Shown piece by piece: positions 55,349-64,000 of a stretch of 64,000 nucleotides of DNA. The position numbers were made by a program, and so were the translations under genes. How positions within the stretch are numbered: position 1 is the first letter of the stretch; each line of letters opens with the position of its first letter. A model generated the notes under the pieces. That model did no database searches. It saw nothing but the letters and a program-made list of their open reading frames with translations, and was not told where the DNA came from. This stretch comes from Ypsolopha sequella (Eukaryota > Arthropoda > Insecta > Lepidoptera > Ypsolophidae). The stretch is from contig OW203991.1 of assembly GCA_934047225.1 (NCBI GenBank), positions 5,270,001 to 5,334,000 on the forward strand, read 5' to 3'.

Positions 55349-55993
55349 AATAACAAGTTTGTACAAAGCGCAAGAAATATCATGAAAATATATTTTATTA
55401 TCAGTTTTAAACTACCTACTAACCGATTTTTATGATTAACCGAGGTTTAATGTAAAAAGGCTTTGTCAAACGTAAAATGTTTCATCGAAATTGGTTCAGT
55501 CGTTACGAAGATACACGTGGAAATATATATTACATACATTTGTGAAAATTCCTGTTTCTTTCAAGTTAGTTTATAGACAGAAATACCTAAAACTTCGTAA
55601 ACATCATACAATCATACATACCCAAATGACGAATTAATAATCTTCTTTCTTGAAATCGGTTAAAAAAGACGCTAAAAAGTGTTACATGAAGTAGACATTT
55701 TTTCATGTCACGGAGCAGCTGTTATGCTAATCTGTGGTGAACTTGGCATAGATCTGCATGTCAGAAAGTGACCTTATCGCATTGTGATAAGAACGAAAGT
55801 ATCTTATTCGCGAGGCAATTTATGTGGTCGGGTCTTGGAGTCAAAACCAAAACATTGCCTGTGCCAAAATGCCGCCCGGTAATAACATTTTGGGACATGT
55901 CCAAATACTCTGCATGTACATAAGTGCACTTGTACTAAATGACACGGAGTAATGGCGGTTAGTGTCCATGTTTGTTTACTTTGTGTTTATGGT
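55349..55993. other. no gene recognised
   Basis: GTTTCATCGAAATTGGTTCAG with CGTTACGAAGATACACG (55482-55515) is a common phrase in insect repeat 3' ends, so part of this may be an old repeat. Confidence 0.4.
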
Positions 55994-56160
55994 TGACTAG
56001 CGGACGCCCCGCGGCCTTGGTCGCGTGGATCCCGTTTCTCCCGATCCCGTTTCTCCCGATCCCGTGGGAATATCCTAAAATCCCTTCTTAGCGGATGTCT
56101 ACGTTATACAAAGAACCTTCAGTCCAAATACCATGTTCCTAGGTCCATTAGTGTCCACAG
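55994..56160 (+). repeat. GACTAGCGGACGCCC repeat head
   Basis: GACTAGCGGACGCCCCGCGG, TTGGTCGCGTGG, then three GATCCCGTTTCTCC-like units, then CTTCTTAGCGGATGTCTACG. Resembles a widespread insect LINE/SINE head from memory. Confidence 0.55.
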
Positions 56161-56347
56161 GGTGGATTCATGGTTGAAGGGGGGAGTCACAGTTTACCAA
56201 AACTATCAAAAAGACTTGTACAGTACTCTCAAAGTAAAACCGCGCATACAAATATTCGCCACTGTTCGGCAAAGTTCGTATTTTTTTACACTTTCTATAC
56301 AATCAATAAGGTCACGTAGATTTGTATGCACATTATTACTTTGAGTT

Positions 56348-56694
56348 TCTGGTATATGCATTTTGACTATATAATCTAGGGTTTTGAAATTGGAAAACAT
56401 GTTTGGATAAATTTTCCTCTATAGAAATAATTGTTGAAATGAGGACTTCAAACACACTTTTTGTCCTCGTTTGACGAATAGGAACCATATACAGAACTCA
56501 ATCATATTTTATTAGGTGTGTTTTAACAATATCTAGAGATTTGATATTTGAAATTTTGCTAGCTATTTTAATTTTTTTTTATAAAAATATAAAACCAACT
56601 TTTTTCCCTTTTGCCCTGAATCCGCCCCTCTCGCACTGCGCGATTTTTCGCTTTGGGTGAGAGTGACAAAAATAAAATTCGCATAGCCTCTTAA
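56348..56694 (-). mobile_element. TTAA-ended MITE, first subfamily, truncated
   Basis: Matches 15864-16287 from CTGGTATATGCATTTTGACT to CGCATAGCCTCTTAA. About 85 bp of the left end are missing; CTTTCTATACAATCAATAAG precedes the break. Confidence 0.85.
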
Positions 56695-56843
56695 GATGTA
56701 TGTAGGATGTAAGTACATGTAGGATTTTGATTTTAATTTTGTTTCACTGTTTACTTCTAAACTGTAATCCATATGATTTCATTTTAGATTTTAGTTAATA
56801 GTTTTTGTAATCTAAATTTTATTTTATTTTGTTTTCATCACAG

Positions 56844-56957
56844 AAATGTAACTTGGCCCGCCGAAAGGAGCTGGAGGCCATTACTCGGGCTTACCACCTA
56901 CCATGGCTTCCAACGTTACTCCCTTATAAACTAAATTATATAATTTGTACTAATTAA
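56844..56957 (+). CDS. candidate terminal exon, uncertain
   Basis: A pyrimidine-rich tract ending TTTTCATCACAG (56832-56843) looks like a 3' splice site. An open frame of 37 codons follows (KCNLARRKELEAITRAYHLP, WLPTLLPYKLNYIICTN, stop at 56955). It is GC-richer than its surroundings, and AATAAA lies at 56988-56993. No protein family recognised. It could equally be the end of an unrecognised retroposon. Confidence 0.25.
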   Translation, partial: KCNLARRKELEAITRAYHLPWLPTLLPYKLNYIICTN

Positions 56958-57005
56958 AAGTGTGTATTTTTGTAATTTGTTATAACGAATAAACATTATA
57001 AGAAC

Positions 57006-57240
57006 TGCGTGCCTATTATGTCTCTTTAGTTGCCAACTGGACTGGGTGCCTGTCATCAAAAACATAGATATACGAGTACTATCGAATTCCGATTGTCTAA
57101 GGATATGTTCGAACTTGAAATGACGATACAGTTCGTAAATAGTTCAATACCCACTGAAAGTACAGTTTTTATCTTAGTTTTTGATGTTAGGCACCCAGTC
57201 CAGTTGGCAACCAAAGATACATAATAGAGGGGCAGCCCCC
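57006..57240. mobile_element. TIR MITE, TTAGTTGCC..GGCAAC family, free copy
   Basis: Ends CTATTATGTCTCTTTAGTTG and, reversed, CTATTATGTATCTTTGGTTG, then CAACTGGACTGGGTGCCTG and its inverse: about 55-bp inverted repeats. Same family as 48273-48509. An A-run follows at 57240-57250. Confidence 0.88.
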
Positions 57241-58831
57241 AAAAAAAAAACAGATTCTACTAATGTTCATAAGGATAACTTTTGAAAACTAATAATAGTC
57301 TTATTAAGAGTGCAGAATAATCTAGTAAAATTAATTCTAATTAGTAATTAGTCATCAAGTAAATAATAATCGCCTTTTTAAACCGTTTTATGTATTTCTT
57401 TTTCTTTTGTGGACGTTATTTTTAGCTACCAACTCATCGGTTGTTTGTCATATAACTTTATCGTCGGCCATATCTTCGTCATATCAATACATTTATATAA
57501 GTATCTATCTACGCTTGCGGTTTTCTGTCTGTGGTTTGGATGTCAGTCATATTATATTCGGAATTGTGCAATCATTTTGCAGTTTGTGTCAATAAAATTA
57601 TTTCCATCATTCATTAGTTTTGATTCCAACATTGTAACATGAGTTATCGACAGATTTATTTACCATTCGTCAACCAATACTACTTTTTTTCTAAGGCCAG
57701 GATGTGCATGCAACTCTCTTGAGGCCCATACATATTTATACCTATATATGCACAAATTTGTTTGACACTTCTATAATTCCAATTTTTAAAGATACTCTCT
57801 TAACGCTTAAGCAGGAAAACTGCCTTCGTATTAGAAATATATAAATTTGCTAAATTCAAGTTTGTTGGCTTTGATAGATGTGGTCATCACCAAGTACCTA
57901 TCTCCCATCTTAGATTAGATAATATAAAGCATTCAGCTAAGTAGTGCTTACTCGTTTCCTCCTCGTCGCAGTGCGGGCAAGAGGGATCCTCCTGTACCTT
58001 CATTATTGACAGATGTCTACAGTGGCCAGTTAGAATACCTACCTACATAGGATGATTCTGCTAGGCTTAAGAATTTATTTTACTTTTTTGTAGACGATAT
58101 TCGAGAGAAACATCTTCGACTGTCGGCAGCTCTCGATGTTCCTCCATTCATCTACTGATTCTTCTGAAGCCAGAGTCTAACTTGAACAGCACGTATCACG
58201 AAACCCTAGCTGAGTACCTGCCAAACTTCAAGTTGTAGCACTTGTAGTTTTTTTTGTGTGAGGGTATTTCGCTTGTATATATTTATTACACATATTTTGA
58301 TAAGATTTAATCTTGTAGTCAAAACTACCTTCTCAGTCCTCCGTACAAGAATTGTTGTCTTAAAAAAACGTAGTTGCCTTATAAAATCTAAACTACACAA
58401 TGGATTCGGTCAGGCAACCATTATCTTAACAACCCGTATCTACGTCGAAACCAAAACCTTCCGATAAAATAATTTTAGTTTTTTTGTTTATAACTTAAAT
58501 TACCTATTTTCAGTAGATTATTTTGACCAACTAGAGAATGTTTTCTTTGCAGAACCTTTAAAACTTTAGAACTTCAGGTAAAACCGGACGTTGTGACCAA
58601 ACACAATCTACTGAATAACTGTTACAAGAATAAATGAAAGCGAAGATAAAAACACCCTTTAACATCTAACAAGCAGCATCCTTTCAGCAGGTCCGTGACC
58701 TTGTCCCGGAAACCCTGAATAGTGTCCTGATATAAATAGACCATCAGCACGTAAATAGGATAGTTGGTGACGCCTCGAACGAAGTATGAACGGCTTCTGT
58801 GACTATTTTTGGATGACTCGATGTTTTGGGG
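57241..58831. other. no gene recognised
   Basis: About 1.6 kb with no supported repeat. CAACCATTATCTTAACAACC near 58416 resembles the end of the 41265 MITE, but no partner terminus was found. Confidence 0.4.
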
Positions 58832-59441
58832 TTAAGGGGCTATTTCGCTAAAATCGGCACTTTGAAGTTGTTTACCTGCTTATCAAAAGAAGCCACTAGT
58901 TTGATAAATTAGTGTTTACATTTTGAAACCTTTTGCTAGTTTTTGCTCGATAGAAATAATTATTTAAATTAGATTTTCAATGAAAATTTTTCATCAATGC
59001 TTTTTGTCATAGTTTGACAAATACGAATAACTTACAGAGTTCCATTATACTTTATTAGGTGGATTTTAATAATATTTTAATTATGCTTGTTAGAAATTTT
59101 GATAGCTATTTAGTTCATTGAACGAGTGAGCGAAGCGAACGAAGTTTTCTGATTCTACTTGACAATCCGGCGTTTGTGTGTATGTATGTATGTTTGTCCG
59201 ACGATAACTCGAGTATCGTTGATCGGAACGTCATGAAATTTGGTAAATGAGACAAAAAGTTTTTAAGTTCGAACATGTGCCAAATCGGTCAAGATCGAAT
59301 CGCGAGTTCACAGTTCGGGGCGAACTACTAGTTTTATATTAATTTAAAGCCGACATTTTGCTATTTTTTCCGGAATCTCTCCCTCTCGCAGTTTTCCGCA
59401 TAGAGTGACGGTGACTTTTGTAAGCATGACATACTTCTTAA
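58832..59441 (-). mobile_element. TTAA-ended MITE, diverged, with insert
   Basis: TTAAGGGGCTATTTCGCTAA at left, CATACTTCTTAA at right. Family blocks GATAGAAATAATTATTTAAA, TTTATTAGGTGGATTTTAAT and TCTCCCTCTCGCAG are kept. About 216 bp (59117-59332) are foreign. Confidence 0.75.
59117..59332. repeat. insert in the TTAA MITE
   Basis: TGAACGAGTGAGCGAAGCG, (GTAT)n, GATAACTCGAGTATCGTTGA, TGATCGGAACGTCATGAAAT-like, ends CGGGGCGAACTACTA. The phrase GTCATGAAATTTGGTAAA is common in insect repeats. Its target duplication is not resolved. Confidence 0.5.
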
Positions 59442-60330
59442 TTGCATTTTCTTCTGTATTAATTACTAGAACTGTCAGAGGGAATTTCTTGGACACAAGG
59501 AGGTTATGTTCAAGCAAGAGTCTTACATTACAGCAGTAAAAGACGTTTTCTTGGGAATGTAGAACACCTTAGAGCCTTAGAACACTGTGTGATGACTGAT
59601 GAACACTGTTTTCGAAAAAAATACAAATTTTCATTCCAATAAATATTTCTCAGGGATTGGAAGTTCTCTAGGGTAAAGCAACTCCCTAGCTTTTTCCGTG
59701 CGGAGAATATAACCGAAAAGGGCAAAATAATCGTTTGAAAAAAAAAAACTGTGGATGAAAAATAAGCAAGAACACAGCAATAACATACGCGTGATTGAAA
59801 ACCGCGGGTTTGTACTCAAATTCATATTGAACGGGGAAATCCCGCTAATGACTAAAATGAAAATAGGTAAAAAGCTAAGGGATTTCTAGTTAACTCTTTC
59901 CCAAAATTTGGATTTTTACATACATAAATTGTTTTTTTAATCTTGGATTTTTAAACAGAAGCCTTGTGGGCATAATGGCTCAAGTAACAATTAACAATTT
60001 TTGTTTGTATAAAAAAATGGCGTGACCATAGAGCAAATATCAACAGTGATCAATAGTGACCAACATGTCAGTGACACTTGACATTGATAGCTAGTTTTTT
60101 TAATTTATTGCTAGGCAAAGGTGTTGTAGATCTTCAGCTTATATCCTTACACGTTGATATTATTTTAGAAAAGAAATATATTGAAACGTAACAAACTATA
60201 TGGACTTTCAATGAATTTTTGATTACTTACCTTCTACGAAATGAAAACTTACGAATTGAAAAAAAAATTGTATTTACAACCATTCTATGTCCATGCTAGT
60301 CTCCCAGACAACAGATCTCCACCTGCCACG
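59442..60330. other. no gene recognised
   Basis: Non-coding; two overlapping minus-strand frames at 59528-59825 have no domain. Confidence 0.4.
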
Positions 60331-60338
60331 ATCTAAAC

Positions 60339-60826
60339 CAGGGATGGGCAAACTTTTTCTTATGCGGGCCCATATTTACAAACAGTATCTATGAGGGGGC
60401 CAGGTTTTGGCTTTAAATAATTAATATAATTCTTTATTAAAATAAAAATATTAATATTTTCCGAAATTAAGTTATTTATTGCCTTGGTAGTTTCAACAAC
60501 ATTACAAAATCTCCTATTTGTGCAAAATTGATATGAACTATAGATACAAATACTAAAATATTTATTTCAGACACATGGGTTAACACATATAACTTTAATT
60601 TTAGTGGCTCCCAGACTAGACCATGGGTAGTCTGTTTCGAGGGTTCCGGAAAGATGACTAAATCAAGTACACTATAAAATAGGGAAATTGCAGGTAATCT
60701 ATAAAATAGGGACAAAGATTTGTTAATGTAAGCAAGTGCACTATTTAAGTGGTTGATGGTCGCGGGCCGGATTGCAACCGTTCGCAGGCCGGAAATGGCC
60801 CGTGGGCCGTAGTTTACCCATCCCTG
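60339..60826. mobile_element. hAT-type non-autonomous element, 488 bp
   Basis: CAGGGATGGGCAAACTTTTT at left and AGTTTACCCATCCCTG at right, with GGGCCAGGTTTTGGC and GGCCGGAAATGGCCCGTGGG inside. 8-bp flanks ATCTAAAC (60331-60338) and TTCTAAAC (60827-60834) differ at one base. CAGGG..CCCTG termini with an 8-bp duplication mark hAT. The 122-codon minus-strand ORF has no transposase motif. Confidence 0.9.
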
Positions 60827-60834
60827 TTCTAAAC

Positions 60835-61529
60835 GCACACCCATCGCCTCTTCACATTAATCAGTCGTGCCATACAAGATCTTCAGTTCCGGGTGCCCTT
60901 CGCTTCTTTAGTATTTGGCACGTCTTTTAGGGCGGCAGCTCTACCTTCCAATTGTACTATAAAGATTTGTTGCATGGTACTGACGAAAGTTTTTTTTTTA
61001 ATAAGTTATGCTCTTTCGCTTGGCTACTACCGCACCTGATAGACAGCGTCGATGAGACTTGGGATGAAGGGCGCTCGAAAGTATTTTTTAGTTGATTGAG
61101 TCTTGGTCTAATTGTGCAGAGTGCCAGGCGTATTTAGAGTAATCCATGGTTGCATATCAGTCATCCACCTCATGCTGTTTGACTATTTGGTGCTCTACCT
61201 ACGCATTTTCCAACGCTGCCCGTATTATGGGTATACTACGACGATGTAGCAACCTATAGATTCCGTAGACGTGCTACGCCATGCTGTGTCGTAGCTCGTA
61301 GCCGTTTTTTGACGCTACATTTACGCGTTCCCTGAATTTACGCGTTGCTGGGTGTAAATGAATCTGAAATAATAATAATAATTTATTTATTTATGTTTTT
61401 TTACATTATTTTTGTATTAATAATGTATCTACAGAGAGATATTTACTGATATTTGTATTTATATTAGTTTATTATTATTAAATTTAAGTATTATGTGGTA
61501 TTTTATTGTTATTTCTTTTTTGTACACCA
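60835..61529. other. CTACG-rich sequence, no gene
   Basis: 61230-61330 is rich in CTACG/CGTAG words (ACTACGACGATGTAGCAACC, TCGTAGCTCGTAGCC). A similar patch follows at 61725-61800 (GACTACGTCGTAGCGAGTCT), so the LINE tail between may have split one element. An A/T-rich TAATAATAATAATTTATTTA run lies at 61370-61390. Confidence 0.45.
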
Positions 61530-61640
61530 CCTTCACGATCCACATAATTTCCACCCAAAGGTTTTCTGGAAGAAATCACATTAGGCAATAAGGCCGCCAA
61601 AGCTGCAAGTTTTTCTTGTAAACAAAGAGTTCATACTTGC
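61530..61640 (+). mobile_element. LINE-type 3' end, decayed hairpin
   Basis: CCAAAGGTTTTCTGGAAGAA, a hairpin position that no longer pairs, AATAAGGCCGCCAAAGC. Same family as 4741-5036. Confidence 0.6.
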
Positions 61641-62141
61641 TGCCGACATTACCTCTCTGGATGGCCAGACTAATCCTCTGGCTGAGAAAGCGCCAGCTCT
61701 TATTTAATAAATAATTTTCGGACTACGTCGTAGCGAGTCTACAAAACGGGAGAACTACGCGGCCGTAGCACTTGCTACGCCGGCGCCGTAGCAAAAATAG
61801 GACGCGAGTATGTCAAACGGCCAATTACACGATAATTGAATTCGTTTACTCCATATTCATGCCATCCTTTACATTTATAATGACATGGAAAGTGACAGAA
61901 ACAGTCTTTGCCCATTTTTATACTTAATTATAGAGCTCAGGGATATTGTGCCGGATATAAACCGCTAAACGATGAAACTATTGAACGGTTTTCATTAGTG
62001 ACAGTAAATACATAGTATTGATCGTTATTCCTGTCGTAAATGTAGGTTATTTCTCTGCCATTTACTCTGTGAAGTTTACTTATTGCCATTGTAGTGTCTT
62101 TGTTGAATTTATATTTAACCCTTTATAAGGCAGTGGCAATA

Positions 62142-62393
62142 TACAATGTGTAACCGAAAGGTGTAACCATATTTGAAGGGCTTATTCAGTCAATGAATAA
62201 GTGAACCCTGAAATCTCACAAAATCTGTCCTTCCATACATTTCGGCTGAGCGGCATTGCATTTTCCTATGAAGCGAGTAATTTTTTTTGATCTACAGGAT
62301 TTATTTCATAGTAAAAGTTGTTCTATACCATTGACTGAATAAGCTCTTCAAATATGGTTACACCTTTATGTTACACCTTGTATATGCCACCAC
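62142..62393. mobile_element. TIR MITE, TACAATGTGTAACC family
   Basis: TACAATGTGTAACCGAAAGG, TAACCATATTTGAAGGGCTT, ATTCAGTCAATG pair with their inverses at 62335-62393 (CATTGACTGAATAAGCTCTT .. TACACCTTGTA). 252 bp, TA-flanked. Confidence 0.88.
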
Positions 62394-62796
62394 AATTTTT
62401 ATGACAGACTGCAAAAAAAAAAAGAATTATCCAATTTGCATTTTTGGCTCAAAGTTAATAGAAAAAAGGGATAATCAACAAAAAAAGCACAAAAAACCGA
62501 ATTATAATAAAAAACAAATTTAATAATAAAAATTATTAAATATATATTATAATATGATTACCTACATAAGCTCATTTTCTCTGCCTAGTGACTAAATTAG
62601 AAAAAGGAATGCTTCGGTGGTTTGGACATACACCTATAGAGAGGATGAATAAGTACAGTGACGAAAGAAACTTATAGTGCGCAAGTGGAAGGTCCAGCTC
62701 GACCAGGCCGCCCTAGAAGGACGTATGCTGACCAAATTGGCGACATACTGAAGAAGGGCAATGTCAATAGTACTCGGAATAGAAGAGCTTATATAA

Positions 62797-63162
62797 TAAC
62801 AGTAAAAATTTTATTAACGATAAACAAATACATTTTTGCGGGTACAAGGAAAATACTTCGGTCGTCACCTGCATCTCATCACTGCGCCTCGCCATACTTG
62901 CCAGTTTCCCGTAGACCACGAGACATGCAACTGTCTCGAAACGTCGGGCGTCCCCCTTTTCGTAAAAAGGTAAAAATTGATCGCGGTAGACCCGATTATA
63001 TATATTATAATGTAAACAAATACATGTAATGTAACATTCAATAAAAATTTAATTAACATAATAAACAATGTAAAAGTAAAATGCAAATAAATATAATAAT
63101 AAATAAAAAAACAAGGTCCCTGAAAAATTCAAATCGGGGAAACTGGAGTAAAAAAAAAAAAG
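62797..63162 (+). mobile_element. retroposon with 17-bp target duplication
   Basis: TAGAAGAGCTTATATAA (62780-62796) is repeated with one change at 63163-63179. The element runs TAACAGTAAAAATTTTATTA .. TAATTAACATAATAAACAAT .. GGTCCCTGAAAAATTCAAAT, GGGGAAACTGGAGT, A-run. It shares its 3' part with 42539-42891. Between are the hairpin at 62918-62956 and a repeated AAACAAATACATG/T phrase. No coding part. Confidence 0.88.
62918..62956 (+). ncRNA. weak hammerhead-like junction
   Basis: CCC/GGG stem I, then GTAGACCA and an extra C, stem II GAGAC/GTCTC (loop ATGCAACT), GAAA, CGT, C. The GAAA side, stem II and the short ACGT stem III fit, but the CUGANGA strand does not. It is either a decayed relative or a different structured RNA. 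Confidence 0.25.
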
Positions 63163-63265
63163 TAGAAGAGCTTGTATAACTAGACTGATAGATGTGGAAG
63201 AGACGAAATATGGAAATCTGTAGTCTCTGCGTACCACTCTGGAAGACAGGCGTGAGTGTATGTAT

Positions 63266-63414
63266 GTATATTTAAAGATGATAGTTGTGTCTAATGAAAG
63301 AGGCACTCACTCTAGCATAGCATAATTGGCCCTGTCATTCAGTGAGACTAGAGAAATCTTTAAAATTTTCCTATAAATAACGTAGCTATTATAAACCATA
63401 AGCCATCATCATGT
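63266..63414. other. no gene recognised
   Basis: Short spacer without recognisable content. Confidence 0.4.
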
Positions 63415-63560
63415 CAAAAAAAACATTTTATTTATTTATAACACTTTTCACATTTACAAAAATAACTTAAAAGATTAAAGAAACAATTAAACATGGTGTA
63501 CAAGGGCGGCACTCATTGCTAATAGCAATATCTTCCAGGCAACCCTTGGTAGCTAACAGA
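63415..63560 (-). mobile_element. LINE-type 3' end with conserved hairpin
   Basis: Minus strand: AAGGGTTGCCTGGAAGAT, hairpin ATTGCT-ATT-AGCAAT (63515-63529), GAGTGCCGCCCTTGTACA, then AATAAATAAAATG tail. The stem sequence differs from 2017-2032 and 4934-4949 but still pairs fully. Confidence 0.75.
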
Positions 63561-64000
63561 AAGATGAACAAATTAACATGTGGAGGTGTAAATACTAATC
63601 AGAAAATAATAGGGAGATCAAGATTAAAATATAAACCTAAATATCTATGACATAAACTTACATATAAAAATACATGAACATACTTAAATAAATGAATACA
63701 TACCTATAAAATATACACATACATTAAATAATAATCATAATCATTTTATTCATAAGTTTCATTACATGTCAATAGAATTAGATATATTAGATGTCAAAAA
63801 TTTACACAATCACATATAAAAAAAATATAATATAAAAAAATATGTACCTAAGTACAGCCGTACAAAATAATTAAATTAATTATATATTGAATGGATGTCA
63901 AACATTTGACAGGTAGGTAAGTCATCCTACCCTACTTTTAGTATTATCTAAAAAGTCCTGCAGACAGTAAAAATAAACATACAATACATTTATACATTTA
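63561..64000. other. A/T-rich, no gene recognised
   Basis: TACATAAA/TATAAAAT-rich sequence to the window end. GACAGGTAGGTAAGTC near 63909 is unassigned. Confidence 0.45.

Larger units (their letters stand above)
62590..63265 (+). pseudogene. LINE ORF2 C-terminal fragment split by a retroposon
   Basis: The left part reads VTKLEKGMLRWFGH, SDERNL, a stop, CAQVEGPARPGRPRRTYADQ and IGDILKKGNVNSTRNRRA, reaching the insertion at 62797. The right part (63163-63265) continues with RACITRLIDVEET-like and GNLXSLRTTLEDR-like decayed codons. It matches 38525-38843. The protein tail belongs to a lepidopteran LINE reverse transcriptase. Confidence 0.82.

Noticed and set aside
60476..60844. 122-codon minus-strand frame as hAT transposase
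   Set aside because: It spans the right end of a 488-bp non-autonomous element and has no catalytic or BED-finger motif.

Overview
The window looks like eukaryotic, AT-rich, non-coding nuclear DNA, most likely from a moth or butterfly (Lepidoptera). It has no operons, no ribosome-binding sites and no ORF that reads as an intact host gene. It is built from dispersed insect repeats, several of which I know from lepidopteran genomes: the GTGCGAGTC..GGTTCCGTAC repeat, RTE-type LINE tails, tRNA-headed SINEs and TTAA-flanked miniature elements. The order-level call is recognition from memory and was not searched.

Regions. 1-10 kb: TTAA-ended MITEs, the GGTTCCGTAC repeat, LINE 3' ends, a fold-back MITE and the first hammerhead-like motifs. 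10-20 kb: more fold-back MITEs, a near-palindromic hAT MITE with an 8-bp target duplication (15386-15619), a 261-bp tandem duplication and an RTE-type LINE C-terminus (19748-19972). 20-32 kb: a 928-bp element with ~285-bp terminal inverted repeats and a transposase N-terminal remnant (23163-24090), a palindrome carrying two hammerhead-like motifs (25631-25818), an 804-bp TTAA-ended element and a LINE reverse-transcriptase C-terminus (29239-29556). 32-46 kb: SINEs, a seven-unit 159-bp satellite (35288-36379), LINE fragments, the best hammerhead-like motif (38940-38981) and a retroposon with a 14-bp target duplication. 46-64 kb: minisatellites, three nested insertions, two more hAT MITEs, a tandem repeat carrying two further hammerhead-like motifs (54052-54557), and a retroposon inserted in a LINE with a 17-bp target duplication.

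The strongest signal not explained by ordinary repeat annotation is a set of about 13 short three-way-junction motifs (plus one weaker candidate) that match the hammerhead ribozyme plan: stem I, CUGANGA-like core, stem II, GAAA, a very short self-complementary stem III, then the cleavage position. They fall into at least three sequence families. Stems I and II keep pairing while their sequence changes. Several sit in inverted or tandem pairs. This resembles the hammerhead variants with reduced stem III known from Penelope-like retroelements. No Penelope reverse transcriptase is visible here, so that link is inference.

Nothing here works as a pathway. The value of the window is a layered record of insertions, readable from nested elements and target-site duplications. 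The one possible host feature is a small terminal-exon candidate at 56844-56957.
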